DNA from: Rhodanobacter sp.
Lineage (GTDB): Bacteria > Pseudomonadota > Gammaproteobacteria > Xanthomonadales > Rhodanobacteraceae
Assembly (NCBI GenBank): GCA_024711345.1
Contig: JANJTA010000035.1
Coordinates: forward strand, 248,001 to 312,000
DNA: 64,000 bases
Direction of reading: 5' to 3'
Below, piece after piece: positions 1 through 8,533 of this stretch. The notes under the pieces were generated by a model. That model ran no database searches. It saw only the letters and a program-made list of their open reading frames with translations, and had not been told where the DNA came from. Made by a program: the position numbers and the translations under genes. Each line of letters begins with the position of its first letter. Positions within the stretch are counted from its first letter, which is position 1.

Positions 1-827
1 GTTTCGGCCTCGGCTTTTCCGTGCTGCTGCTGGTGATGCTGGTTGGCGCGCTGAACTACTCGAACAACGCCGGTCTGCTGCTCACCTGCCTGCTCGGCGC
101 AGCCAGCGCCGCCAGCATGCTGGTGACGTTCCGCAGCCTCGACGGCCTGCGCCTGGGCCACCTCCGCGCCGGCCACGCGGTCGCCGGCCAGCCGCTCGAG
201 CTGACCCTGGCGTTCGACTCCCGCCGGCCGCGCAATGCCGTCCGCGTCGATCTCGGCGACAGCACCGTGGCTTTCGCGCTCGACGGCCACGCCAGCGCCC
301 TGGTGAAGCTGGCCCTGCGCACCGAGCGGCGCGGCTGGCAGCCGCTGCCACGCCTGCGGGTATGGAGCACCTGGCCGCTGGGCCTGTTCCGCGCCTGGAG
401 CTGGCTGCACCCCGAACAATCCGTGCTGGTGTGGCCGCGCGCGGAAGCGGCCGGGCCGCCGCCGCAGGCCCGCGCCGACGACGCCCGCCAGTTGCGCCTG
501 CATCGCGGCGACGAACTGGCCGCGCTGCGCGACTACCGCGCCGGCGATCCGCAGCGACACGTCGCCTGGAAAGCCAGTGCCCGCCATGAGAACCTGCTGG
601 TGAAGGATTTCGAGCAGCCGCAAAGCCATCCGCATTGGCAACTGGACTGGCGCCAGCTGGGCGGACTGGACGACGAGGCGCGCATCGCCCGGCTGGCGCG
701 CTGGCTCAACGAGGCCCAGGCGCAGCGCCGTCACTACAGCCTGTGGCTGCCCGGCAACGAGATCCCCGGCGGCAGCGGGCCGCTGCACTACGCGCGCTGC
801 ATGAACGCGCTGGCGCAGCTGCCGTGA
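1..827 (+). CDS. DUF58 domain protein, 5' end outside window
   Basis: The reading frame is open from base 3, so the start lies upstream of the window; a GTG at 21 is in frame but falls inside a hydrophobic segment and is unlikely to be the real start. The visible part opens with a membrane segment (about residues 1-35). The DUF58 core follows, with the motif DYRAGDPQRHVAWKASAR and an L-V-K-DFE strand typical of the family. DUF58 proteins are usually encoded with a MoxR ATPase and a TgpA-like transglutaminase, and here the next gene overlaps by 4 bp (GTGA) and is of that type. The role is inferred to be envelope-related; the exact biochemical activity of DUF58 is not known. Confidence 0.9.
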   Translation, partial: FGLGFSVLLLVMLVGALNYSNNAGLLLTCLLGAASAASMLVTFRSLDGLRLGHLRAGHAVAGQPLELTLAFDSRRPRNAVRVDLGDSTVAFALDGHASALVKLALRTERRGWQPLPRLRVWSTWPLGLFRAWSWLHPEQSVLVWPRAEAAGPPPQARADDARQLRLHRGDELAALRDYRAGDPQRHVAWKASARHENLLVKDFEQPQSHPHWQLDWRQLGGLDDEARIARLARWLNEAQAQRRHYSLWLPGNEIPGGSGPLHYARCMNALAQLP

Positions 828-2806
828 CGCCGCGCCGGCCACGGCCGCCGAGCGAACGGCCGATCGACACCCGCGCGTTCGACCTGCTCAGCCTGACCAT
901 GGCGCTGGTGCTCGGGCTGCACTCGCCGCACCTGCCGTGGTGGCTCACCGTCGCGCTGGCGCTGATGCTCGGCTGGCGCTGGTGGCAGCGGCGGCAGCGG
1001 GTTGGCCGGGTACCGCGCTGGCTCAAGCTGCCGCTGCTGGCCCTGCTCACCGCGGCGGTGATCGTGCAGTACGGCAACATCTTCGGCCGCGCGCCGGGCA
1101 CGGCGCTGGCGGTCGGCCTGCTGATCCTCAAGCTGCTGGAAACCGAGGTCGCGCGCGACGTGCGCGTGGGCATCAGCTTCGCCTGCTTCGCCCTGATGGC
1201 CGCGCTGCTGTTCGACCAGGGGCTGGTCGCCACCGTGGTGGTCGCGCTGGGCCTGCTGCCGGCACTGGCCACGCTGCGCGCGCTGGAACCCGGGCAATTG
1301 CCGGCGCCCAGCCTGCCACGTGCGCTGCTGCCGGCGCTGGCGCTGACCGCAGCGGCGCTGCCGCTGGCCCTGCTGGCTTTCCTGCTGGTGCCACGGCTGA
1401 GCTCGCCGCTGTGGGGTGCCCCCGCGCGGGACCAGGCGCGCACCGGCCTCAGCGACAGCATGACGCCGGGCAACTTCACCGAGCTGCTCACCGACGACCA
1501 CCCGGCGATGCGGGTCAGCTTCGACGGTGCGCCGCCGGCGCCGGACCAGCGCTACTTCCGCGCCTACGTGATGTGGCATTTCGACGGCCGCAGCTGGCGC
1601 CGGCCCGACCCACGCTACGCCCCGCCGCGGCCACCGGCACCGCTGGAGGTGGCCAGTTCCGCCCAATACCGGATCAGCCTGCAACCGACCCGACGCCGCG
1701 TACTGCCGATGCTCGACGTGCCGTTGCAGGCGCCGGCGCAGGCCGCCCTGCAGGCCGACCGCGAAGTAATGGCCGACCGGCCGGTCAACGACCCGCTCAG
1801 CTACGTTGGCCGTTCGGCCCTGCGCTACCGGCTGCAGCCTGAGCTGGATGAACGCTCGCGCCGCCTCGGCCTGAGCCTGCCGGCAGGTTTCAACCCGCGC
1901 ACGCACGCGCTGGCCGCGCAATGGCGGCAGCGCTACGGCAGCGACGACGCCGCCATCGTGCAGGCCGCGCTGGCGCTGTTCCACGACGGCGGCTTCCGCT
2001 ACACGCTGGCCCCGGCGCCGCTGGGACGCGACTCGGTCGACGATTTCCTGTTCGGCACTCACGAGGGCTTCTGCGAGCACTACTCGTCGGCGTTCACCGT
2101 ACTGATGCGCGCTGCCGGCATTCCGGCGCGGGTGGTCACCGGCTACCAGGGTGGCTACTGGAACAAGCTCGGCGACTACCTGCTGGTGCGCTACTCCGAC
2201 GCACACGCCTGGAGCGAAGTGTGGCTGGCCGGCCGCGGCTGGGTACGGGTGGACCCCACCGGCGCGGTGCGTCCGGAGCGGGTTTCGCTGGGCGCGGCGG
2301 CCGCCGCCGGCGACCAGCTCGCCTGGTATCGCCACGATTGGCTGCAGGGTCTGCGCAATCGCTGGGACATCGTCAACCGCTGGTGGGACCAGGGCGTTAT
2401 CGGTTTTGACGCGCTGCGCCAGCGCGGCCTGCTGACGCCGTTCGGCATCCGCGATGCCGACACCGCGACGCTGGGCGTGCTGCTGGCGATCAGCGGTGTG
2501 CTGTTCGTCGCCATCGGGCTGGCGTGGGCCCTGCTGCGGCGGCAGCCGCGCGACCCGCTGCGCGGCGCGTTGCGCGAGTTGGAGCGGAAGCTGTCCCGCC
2601 ATGGCGTCGCACGCCGCCCCGCCGAAGGCCCGCAGCACTTCCTGAGCCGCGCTGCCCGGGCGCTGCCCGGCCAGCGCGACGAGCTGACGGCATTGATGAG
2701 GAGCTACCTGGAACTGCGTTATGCCCACGACGAACCGCCGACTGAACCATTGCGCGCGTTCCAGCACGCCGTGCGGGATTTCCGTATCGTCGCCGTGGTC
2801 AAATAA
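824..2806 (+). CDS. TgpA-like transglutaminase, membrane protein (DUF3488)
   Basis: About 660 residues if translation starts at the GTG that overlaps the TGA of the DUF58 gene. An in-frame ATG at 635 would put 63 residues inside that gene and is rejected. The N-terminal 200 residues hold a cluster of membrane helices (DUF3488). A periplasmic transglutaminase core follows, with catalytic Cys417 (GFCEHYSS), His461 (SDAHAWSE) and Asp477 (RVDPTGA), then one more membrane helix near residue 560 and a DUF4129-like tail. The family includes Pseudomonas TgpA, a periplasmic transglutaminase important for viability. Translational coupling suggests that the DUF58 and TgpA proteins work together at the inner membrane. 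Confidence 0.92.
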   Translation: MTPRRPRPPSERPIDTRAFDLLSLTMALVLGLHSPHLPWWLTVALALMLGWRWWQRRQRVGRVPRWLKLPLLALLTAAVIVQYGNIFGRAPGTALAVGLLILKLLETEVARDVRVGISFACFALMAALLFDQGLVATVVVALGLLPALATLRALEPGQLPAPSLPRALLPALALTAAALPLALLAFLLVPRLSSPLWGAPARDQARTGLSDSMTPGNFTELLTDDHPAMRVSFDGAPPAPDQRYFRAYVMWHFDGRSWRRPDPRYAPPRPPAPLEVASSAQYRISLQPTRRRVLPMLDVPLQAPAQAALQADREVMADRPVNDPLSYVGRSALRYRLQPELDERSRRLGLSLPAGFNPRTHALAAQWRQRYGSDDAAIVQAALALFHDGGFRYTLAPAPLGRDSVDDFLFGTHEGFCEHYSSAFTVLMRAAGIPARVVTGYQGGYWNKLGDYLLVRYSDAHAWSEVWLAGRGWVRVDPTGAVRPERVSLGAAAAAGDQLAWYRHDWLQGLRNRWDIVNRWWDQGVIGFDALRQRGLLTPFGIRDADTATLGVLLAISGVLFVAIGLAWALLRRQPRDPLRGALRELERKLSRHGVARRPAEGPQHFLSRAARALPGQRDELTALMRSYLELRYAHDEPPTEPLRAFQHAVRDFRIVAVVK

Positions 2807-2854
2807 GAGCCGACACGACGGCGCGGACCGTCGCCCATGTATGGAGAGATCCCC

Positions 2855-3436
2855 ATGTCCCTGTACCGCCCGTTGACCCTCGCCGCCGCGCTCGCCCTGC
2901 TGGCCGGGTGCGCGACGATCCCGAAGCCGCTGGAAGGCACCTATACCGACATTTCCACCGCCAGCGCCCAGCAGGGCGGCGCCGGCGGCACGCGGGTACG
3001 CTGGGGCGGCGAGATCATCAAGACCGAGCCGGGTCCGCAGCAGACCTGCTTCTACCTGTTGTCGCGTCCGCTGGACAGCCAGGCGCGTCCGAAAACCGGC
3101 AACAGCGGCGAGAACCAGGGCCGCTTCGTCGCCTGCCGCGACGGCTTCTACGACCCGGAAGTGTTCGTCCGCGGCCGCGAGCTGACCGTCACCGGCACGC
3201 TGCACGGCACGGTGTCGCAGAAGGTGGGCGAGTTCGACTACGCCTATCCGCGGGTCGAGGCGGACGTGGTCTACCTGTGGCCGAAGCGGCCGGTCGTGGT
3301 CAACTATCCGCCGGGCTTCTACGACCCGTTCTGGGGTCCGGGCTTCGGCCCGTACTGGGGCGGCTATCCCTACGGCTACTATCCGCCGCGCGTGATCGTG
3401 GTGCGGCCGCCACCGCCGCCTCCGCCGAAGAAGTAA
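2855..3436 (+). CDS. Slp family outer-membrane lipoprotein
   Basis: 193 residues. The start at 2855 is chosen over the ATG at 2837 because GGAGAG (2843-2848) sits 6 bases upstream and gives a clean signal peptide ending in the lipobox LLAGC. The mature part has Slp-family features: an RWGGEI segment, a central Cys pair (QTCFY, ACRDGFYD) and a TGTL-G strand. The C-terminus is unusual, rich in Tyr, Gly and Pro and ending in a run of prolines and two lysines. Slp proteins are outer-membrane lipoproteins linked to starvation or acid stress; the role here is inferred from the family. Confidence 0.9.
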   Translation: MSLYRPLTLAAALALLAGCATIPKPLEGTYTDISTASAQQGGAGGTRVRWGGEIIKTEPGPQQTCFYLLSRPLDSQARPKTGNSGENQGRFVACRDGFYDPEVFVRGRELTVTGTLHGTVSQKVGEFDYAYPRVEADVVYLWPKRPVVVNYPPGFYDPFWGPGFGPYWGGYPYGYYPPRVIVVRPPPPPPPKK

Positions 3437-3450
3437 ACGGTCAAGAAAAG

Positions 3451-3478
3451 AACGCCGGCTTCAAGCCGGCGTTTTCTT
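3451..3478. terminator. Bidirectional rho-independent terminator
   Basis: An 11-bp perfect stem (AACGCCGGCTT / AAGCCGGCGTT) with a one-base loop is followed by a T-rich tract. It lies between the convergent slp and HIT genes, and on the other strand the stem is also followed by T-rich sequence, so it can end both transcripts. Confidence 0.85.
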
Positions 3479-3502
3479 GTGCGGGAAGCGAAACGGCGAC
3501 GC

Positions 3503-3847
3503 TCAGCCTGGCGGCCAGTGCATGCGGCGCCCGGCCAGCAGGTGCACGTGCAGGTGGAACACGGTCTGTCCGCCGTCCTCGTTGCAATTGATCACCGTGC
3601 GATAGCCCGGTTCGGCCAGGCCCTCCTGCTTCGCATACGCCGCCGCGGCCAGCAGCAGCTTGCCGAGCAGCTCGGCATCATTCGCCGTCGCATCGTTGAG
3701 CGTGGCCAACGGCCGCTTCGGGATGAACAGCAGGTGCACCGGCGCCTGCGGATTCAGGTCGCGGAACGCCAGCACCTCGTCGTCCTCGTAGACGATGTCG
3801 GCCGGGATTTCGCGGCGGACGATCTTGCTGAAAATCGTGTCGGTCAT
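3503..3847 (-). CDS. Histidine triad (HIT) nucleotide-binding protein
   Basis: 114 residues, full length for HinT-like proteins, which hydrolyse nucleoside phosphoramidates and aminoacyl adenylates. The catalytic triad HLHVHLLAG is at residues 98-106 and the N-terminal FSKIVRREIPA signature is intact. The gene is the last of the dnaX-ybaB-recR run, 18 bp after recR, and converges on slp with a shared terminator. Confidence 0.95.
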   Translation of the reverse strand: MTDTIFSKIVRREIPADIVYEDDEVLAFRDLNPQAPVHLLFIPKRPLATLNDATANDAELLGKLLLAAAAYAKQEGLAEPGYRTVINCNEDGGQTVFHLHVHLLAGRRMHWPPG

Positions 3848-3865
3848 GCTCGCTCCCCTGCGCCA

Positions 3866-4465
3866 TCAATCGATCAGTTGCCGTCCGCCGAACGCGTGCG
3901 CCAGCGTGCTGCGGTCGACGTACTCCAGTTCGCCGCCCAGCGGCACGCCATGCGCCAGCCGGGTCGGCCGCACCCCGCCGGCACGGGCCAGCTGCGCCAG
4001 GTAGTGCGCGGTGGCTTCGCCCTCGACAGTGGGATTGGTGGCGATGATCATTTCCTCGATCTCGCCCTCGCCCAGGCGCTGCGCCAACTGCGCCAGCCCC
4101 AGTTCTTCCGGCCCCAACCCGTCCAGCGGCGACAGCCGGCCCATCAGCACGAAGTACTGGCCGCGGTAGCCGGTCGCCTGTTCGATCGCCGCCAGGTCGG
4201 TGGGCGACTCCACCACGCACAGCACCTGGCGTTCGCGGGTAGTGCTGGCGCACAGCGCGCACAGCGGTTCCTCGCTGAAGTTGCGGCAGCGCTCGCAATG
4301 GCCGATGCGCCGCATCGCCTGCTCCATCACCGCCGCCAGCTTCAGCCCGCGCTCGCGCTCGCGCTCCAGCAGATGGAAGGCCATCCGCTGCGCGCTCTTG
4401 CCGCCCACGCCGGGCAGGCAGCGCAGGGCATCGATCAAATCGGCGAGGAGAGGGGAACCGCTCAT
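3866..4465 (-). CDS. recR: Recombination mediator RecR
   Basis: 199 residues, the usual length. The N-terminal helix-hairpin-helix contains [11 protein letters not shown], the zinc site uses Cys57, Cys60, Cys69 and Cys72, and the Toprim domain covers about 80-175 with [12 protein letters not shown]. RecR acts with RecF and RecO to load RecA at gapped DNA. Its position downstream of dnaX and ybaB is conserved in proteobacteria. Here a palindromic repeat separates it from ybaB by about 110 bp. Confidence 0.97.
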   Translation of the reverse strand: MSGSPLLADLIDALRCLPGVGGKSAQRMAFHLLERERERGLKLAAVMEQAMRRIGHCERCRNFSEEPLCALCASTTRERQVLCVVESPTDLAAIEQATGYRGQYFVLMGRLSPLDGLGPEELGLAQLAQRLGEGEIEEMIIATNPTVEGEATAHYLAQLARAGGVRPTRLAHGVPLGGELEYVDRSTLAHAFGGRQLID

Positions 4466-4482
4466 GCTTGTCTCAATCTAGC

Positions 4483-4558
4483 GTAGGAGCCCGCTGGCGG
4501 GCGATGCTTCCGCTTTGGAGCTCCAGACGAGGAGCATCCCCCGCCCGCGGGCTCCTGC
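4483..4558. repeat. REP-like inverted repeat between recR and ybaB
   Basis: Two imperfect arms of about 25 bases, GTAGGAGCCCGCTGGCGGGC at 4483 and its inverted counterpart ending at 4558, can fold into a long hairpin. The same arm sequence occurs at 9574-9683, so this is a dispersed intergenic repeat family. It could modulate expression within the ybaB-recR transcript. Confidence 0.8.
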
Positions 4559-4574
4559 AACCAACCCGGATTCC

Positions 4575-4901
4575 TCAGAACGGCATCTTGAAACCGGCCG
4601 GCAAATTCATCCCGGCGGTGACGCCGCCGAGCTTGTCCTTGCTGGCCTGGGCGACCTTGTTCACCGCGTCGTTGACCGCGGCGGCGACCAGGTCCTCGGC
4701 CATCTCCGGGTCGTCGGCAAAGGTCTGCCGGTCGATCTGCACCTTGCGCACCTCGTGCGCACCGGTCATCACCACGCTGACCAGGCCGCCGCCGGCGCTG
4801 CCGGTGACTTCGAGTTTCGCGATTTCCTCCTGCGCACGCTTCATCTCTTCCTGCATGCGCTGGGCCTGCTGCATCAGCTGACCGATCTGTCCTCTCATCA
4901 C
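4575..4901 (-). CDS. ybaB: YbaB/EbfC nucleoid-associated protein
   Basis: 108 residues, typical for the family. It starts with a Met/Gln-rich helix (LMQQAQRMQEEM) followed by the beta core (EVTGSAGGGLVSVVM) and ends in a short Gly/Met tail. The dimeric protein binds DNA and helps organise the nucleoid. Its ATG overlaps the dnaX stop (ATGA), indicating translational coupling. Confidence 0.95.
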   Translation of the reverse strand: MMRGQIGQLMQQAQRMQEEMKRAQEEIAKLEVTGSAGGGLVSVVMTGAHEVRKVQIDRQTFADDPEMAEDLVAAAVNDAVNKVAQASKDKLGGVTAGMNLPAGFKMPF

Positions 4902-6565
4902 ACGGCTCCGGATTCGTTGTCACGGGGTTTGACGGATTGCGGCAGCACGCGCGCGCCGAACTCGCGCTTCAGCGACTGCACCAGCGGGTCGCCCTCGATC
5001 GCCCGCTCGGCCGCGGCCTGGGCCGCGTCGTGCGCCTGCGCCGCGCGCGCCGCCGGGGTCTGCGCGACGGCGGCCTGGCTGGCGTTGACGAAGCGCAGGC
5101 GGATGCGCTCGCCCAGCGCCTGGCCGATGCGCTCCTCCATCTGGCTCACCATCGGCTCCACCGCCAGGCTCATGTGCGCCGGCTGTAGCGCCAGCACCAG
5201 GGTCTGGCCGTCGCGCTCGCGCAGCACCGCGTTCTGCGCCAGCAGGCCGAATGGTCCACGCAGGCCGGCGCGTTCGATCAGCGTTTCCCAGTCCGGTAAG
5301 CCGTGTTCGTCCCGCGAGATCGGGGCGGCGGCAACGGTCGGCGTCGGTGCCGGCGCTGCACGCGATGACGGTGGGGATTCGTGCTGACGTTCCGCTGCGG
5401 CGGCAGGCCGGGCCGGTGCCGGAGCGGCAGGGCGCGATGGCGCAGGCGCCGGTCGTTCCGTGCGCGCGGCGGGTACGCCATCGCCGGGACGGAACGCCAG
5501 CATGCGCAGCAGCGCCATCTCGAAGCCGGTACGCGCATCCGGCGCCAGCGCCAGGTCGCGGCGGCCCGCAGTGGCGATCTGGTAGTACAGCTGCACGTCT
5601 TCCGGCGCGATCCGTCCGGCCAGCGCCAGCAGTGCGTCGTCGCCGCCATCGTCCTCCGGGCGGTAGCCGGGAATCAGCTGGATCAACTGCAGCCGGTGCA
5701 GCACGCTGGCGATGTCGTCCAGCACGCCGCCGAAGTCGGGTGAGTACGAGGCGATCTGCGTGCACTCGGCCAGCAGCCGCTCGCCGTCGCCGGCAGCCAG
5801 CGCGTCGAGCACGCCGAGCACCTGCCCGCGCGCCACGCTGCCGAGCATGTTGCGCACGTCCTCGGCATGCAGCGCGCCGCCGCCGTAGGCGATCGCCTGG
5901 TCCAGCAGCGACAGGCCGTCGCGCAGCGAGCCGTCGGCCGCGCGCGCCAGCTCGCCGATTGCGCCGTCGTCGTAGGCGATGTTCTCGGCGCCCAGGATGT
6001 GCCGCATCTGGCCGGAGATCTGTTCCGGCAGCAGCCGCTTCAGGTTGAACTTCAGGCAGCGCGACAGCACCGTCACCGGCAGCTTCTGCGGGTCAGTGGT
6101 GGCGAGCAGGAACTTCACGTGCGGCGGCGGTTCCTCCAGCGTCTTCAAGAGCGCGTTGAACGCGTTCTTCGACAGCATGTGCACCTCGTCGACCAGGTAC
6201 ACCTTGAAGCGGCCGCGCGACGGCGCGTACTGCGCGTTCTCGATCACCTCGCGCACGTCATCCACGCCGGTGTTGCTGGCCGCATCGATTTCCAGCAGGT
6301 CGACGAAACGCCCCTCGTCCACCGCCGTGCACACCGCGCACTCGCCGCACGGGTCGGCCGACTGACCGCGCTCGCAGTTCAGCGACTTGGCGAAGATGCG
6401 CGCGATGGTGGTCTTGCCCACGCCGCGGGTGCCGGTGAACAGGTAGGCGTGGTGCATGCGCCCGGTGTCCAGCGCATTGGTCAGTGCGCGCACCACGTGT
6501 TCCTGCCCGACCAGTTCGGCGAACTTGCGCGGGCGCCACTTGCGGGCGAGTACCTGATAAGACAT
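4898..6565 (-). CDS. dnaX: DNA polymerase III subunit gamma/tau
   Basis: 555 residues. The AAA+ clamp-loader core has Walker A GTRGVGKTT (45-53), zinc-module cysteines near 64, 73, 76 and 79, the DEVHML Walker B and sensor regions. An Ala/Pro-rich linker follows (about 370-425), then a tau-like C-terminal domain that would contact DnaE and DnaB. I saw no obvious A-rich slippery site like the one in E. coli, so production of a separate gamma form is not supported here. It heads the run dnaX-ybaB-recR-HIT. Confidence 0.97.
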   Translation of the reverse strand: MSYQVLARKWRPRKFAELVGQEHVVRALTNALDTGRMHHAYLFTGTRGVGKTTIARIFAKSLNCERGQSADPCGECAVCTAVDEGRFVDLLEIDAASNTGVDDVREVIENAQYAPSRGRFKVYLVDEVHMLSKNAFNALLKTLEEPPPHVKFLLATTDPQKLPVTVLSRCLKFNLKRLLPEQISGQMRHILGAENIAYDDGAIGELARAADGSLRDGLSLLDQAIAYGGGALHAEDVRNMLGSVARGQVLGVLDALAAGDGERLLAECTQIASYSPDFGGVLDDIASVLHRLQLIQLIPGYRPEDDGGDDALLALAGRIAPEDVQLYYQIATAGRRDLALAPDARTGFEMALLRMLAFRPGDGVPAARTERPAPAPSRPAAPAPARPAAAAERQHESPPSSRAAPAPTPTVAAAPISRDEHGLPDWETLIERAGLRGPFGLLAQNAVLRERDGQTLVLALQPAHMSLAVEPMVSQMEERIGQALGERIRLRFVNASQAAVAQTPAARAAQAHDAAQAAAERAIEGDPLVQSLKREFGARVLPQSVKPRDNESGAV

Positions 6566-6642
6566 GCCTGACTACCTTGGGGCGAAAGACGATTGTGCCA
6601 AGTCAGGCGGGGTAAGTCAGTAAACGGCGACCCCGAAATGGC

Positions 6643-6752
6643 GGCGGCCCCGCCAGCCACACCCCGGCACCCGAATCATTCGCTACCGTTGCTTCCTTCC
6701 GGACCTGGCGGAGTTTGCGAACTATCGTCGCGGGGGGACCGACGGGGCCACC
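6643..6752 (-). ncRNA. ffs: 4.5S signal recognition particle RNA
   Basis: On the minus strand the apical segment AGGTCCGGAAGGAAGCA with its GGAA tetraloop and asymmetric internal loop matches the SRP domain IV consensus. The ends GGTGGCCCCGTC and GGCGGGGCCGCC pair over 12 positions, giving a 110-nt hairpin like the small SRP RNA of Gammaproteobacteria. The RNA binds Ffh and targets nascent membrane proteins. It lies just upstream of dnaX on the same strand. Confidence 0.93.
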
Positions 6753-6826
6753 ATGGACGTCAAACGATTACGCTTGCTGCTCTTGCTGTTGCGCCAGCCT
6801 CACGCTGTCGCACCTTGTTCAGAAAC

Positions 6827-6919
6827 TGGCGGAGAGGGCGGGATTCGAACCCGCGATACGGGGATAAGCCGTATACACACTTTCCAGGCGTGCTCCTTCA
6901 ACCACTCGGACACCTCTCC
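6827..6919 (-). tRNA. tRNA-Ser (GGA)
   Basis: A 93-nt class II tRNA. The acceptor stem is GGAGAGG/CCTCTCC with discriminator G, and CCA is encoded. The anticodon loop CTGGAAA gives anticodon GGA. A long variable arm (TACGGCTTATCCCCGTA) is typical of serine tRNAs, and the T-loop GGTTCGAATCC is intact. Confidence 0.96.
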
Positions 6920-7011
6920 GCACGAAGCGCTCTTCGCCGGCGATCCAGCCCGTCAAAGAGTCGGTAAGAATAGCGGCAGGCCCCCATCCAGGCAAGCAAG
7001 CCCGCGCGGGT

Positions 7012-7770
7012 TCAGCCGGCGTCGCCCCGCGGTTCCGTCGGGACGGGCAAGGCGATGCGTTCGCCGCGGCTGGCGATGCGATAACCGCGTGCGGCCAGCG
7101 CGGCGCCATCGGCTTCGCTGCCATAGTGGTAGAGCAGCAACCGGCTGCGCAACGCTTCGGGATATTCGCGCTCGACGTCGTCGATGCCGGTGTGCGACGG
7201 GTTGCCGACCAGGCCGCAGTCGTGGGCAATCACTTCGCCGCCGCCCACACGGCTGGCCAGCACCTCGGGAATCGGTCGGGTGTCGCCAGTGAAGACGAAG
7301 CTGCCGTCCAGCGCCAGCCCGTAGGAGGTGCCCGGCACGTGGTGGCGGGTGGCGAACACGTCGAACCACAGGCCATCCAGCCAGAAGCCGCGGGTGCATG
7401 GCACCAGCCGGAACGCCTCCCAGAAGTTGGCGCCGCCTTCGGCCAGCGCACCGGGGTAGTCGCCCACACGCGCCTGCAGCCACGGCACCAGCGCGGCATG
7501 GGCGAAGATCCTGGTGGTGCCGCGCAGGTGCGGGTCGAGCCACAGGCGGATGAACAACTGCTCCAGTCCGGCCACGTGATCCATGTGGGTGTGCGTGATG
7601 AACACGGCCGGCGGCAGCGCGTCGTATACCGCCAGGTAGCGGTCGAGCGTCTCGGGGCCGCAGTCGACCAGCAGCAGCGGCACGCCGGCACGCTCCAGCA
7701 CCGCGGCCGACGAGCCCAGCGCCACCGCGTGCGCGGCCCCCACGCCCAGAAAATGCAGATGCCAGTTCAT
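7012..7770 (-). CDS. MBL-fold metallohydrolase, RNase Z-like
   Basis: 252 residues. The metal site motif THTHMDHV is near residues 59-66, with further ligands in [16 protein letters not shown] and the late LLYHYGS. The layout resembles the RNase Z/ElaC or PqqB-like branch of the beta-lactamase fold, but the substrate cannot be read from sequence. Its start overlaps the stop of kdkA by 4 bp (ATGA), so the two are cotranscribed; a role in the cell envelope is possible only by association. Confidence 0.85.
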   Translation of the reverse strand: MNWHLHFLGVGAAHAVALGSSAAVLERAGVPLLLVDCGPETLDRYLAVYDALPPAVFITHTHMDHVAGLEQLFIRLWLDPHLRGTTRIFAHAALVPWLQARVGDYPGALAEGGANFWEAFRLVPCTRGFWLDGLWFDVFATRHHVPGTSYGLALDGSFVFTGDTRPIPEVLASRVGGGEVIAHDCGLVGNPSHTGIDDVEREYPEALRSRLLLYHYGSEADGAALAARGYRIASRGERIALPVPTEPRGDAG

Positions 7771-8498
7771 GGCTTCAGCGTCCGCCCGTAGCGGTACAAC
7801 AGCGGTTGCCAGACCGCCTTCTCGAACGCCGCCTCGCCACCGGCGGCCGCGCCGAGCTTGAGCAGCGAGCGGCGCAGCCGCTGCAGGTTCGCCTGCTGCC
7901 AGGCGGGCGACGGGATACGCATGCGGCCACGGTCGAAATCGATCAGATACAGCCCATCAGGTGTCACCAGCACGTTGTGCGCGTTCAGGTCGGCATGCCA
8001 GACGCCAGCGCGATGGAACCGCGCCACCAGCGCGCCGACCTCCTCTGCCAGTTCGCCGTCCAGCCGCCCCGCCGCCAGGCATTCGGCCAGCGTCTGCGCC
8101 CCCGCAATGCGGCGAGTGATCAGATCGGCGCTGTAAAGCGGACCATGCCGGCAATACCGCGCCGCCACCACCGCCGGCGCCGGCAGCTCGAGTCGCTCGA
8201 GCTCGGCCAGCAGGCGGAATTCCGCGAACGGACGCGTGCGGTCGGCACCGGTCCACACATAGCGGTCGCCCATCAGCGCGGCAACCAGTCCTCCGCGGCG
8301 GTAGTGCCGCAGCACGCATTCGCCCACCGGCGTGACCACGATCGCCACCCCACCGCGACCACCGGCCTGCGGGCGCAGCGCGCCGCGCTCGTGCCAGTAC
8401 TCGGGTGCGAACCAGTCCTGGCCGACTTGTGGCGACGCATCGGCGTCGAACAGAATCGCGCCTTCGGCATCGGTGTGGGTTCGTTCCTGCATCATCAT
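7767..8498 (-). CDS. kdkA: 3-deoxy-D-manno-octulosonic acid kinase
   Basis: 243 residues. The protein-kinase-like fold is shown by HADLNAHNVLV (catalytic loop) and LIDFDRGR (metal-binding Asp), as in the KdkA/RfaP family. KdkA phosphorylates Kdo in the lipopolysaccharide inner core. Several ATG codons are clustered at the start (8498, 8495, 8492), so the first residues are uncertain. It diverges from a heptosyltransferase-like gene 35 bp away, consistent with an LPS core locus. Confidence 0.9.
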   Translation of the reverse strand: MMMQERTHTDAEGAILFDADASPQVGQDWFAPEYWHERGALRPQAGGRGGVAIVVTPVGECVLRHYRRGGLVAALMGDRYVWTGADRTRPFAEFRLLAELERLELPAPAVVAARYCRHGPLYSADLITRRIAGAQTLAECLAAGRLDGELAEEVGALVARFHRAGVWHADLNAHNVLVTPDGLYLIDFDRGRMRIPSPAWQQANLQRLRRSLLKLGAAAGGEAAFEKAVWQPLLYRYGRTLKP

Positions 8499-8533
8499 GC
8501 CCGGTGATTGCCAGCGGATTCTAACCCAGCCTC

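Noticed and set aside
788..3205. Very long minus-strand frame across the TgpA and slp genes
   Set aside because: It is a GC-rich shadow of the transglutaminase gene: no start signal, Gln/Arg/Ala-rich low-complexity translation and no family features.
4898..6565. Programmed frameshift in dnaX
   Set aside because: I looked for an A-rich slippery heptamer followed by a hairpin after the AAA+ core and saw none, so a gamma-specific product is not supported.
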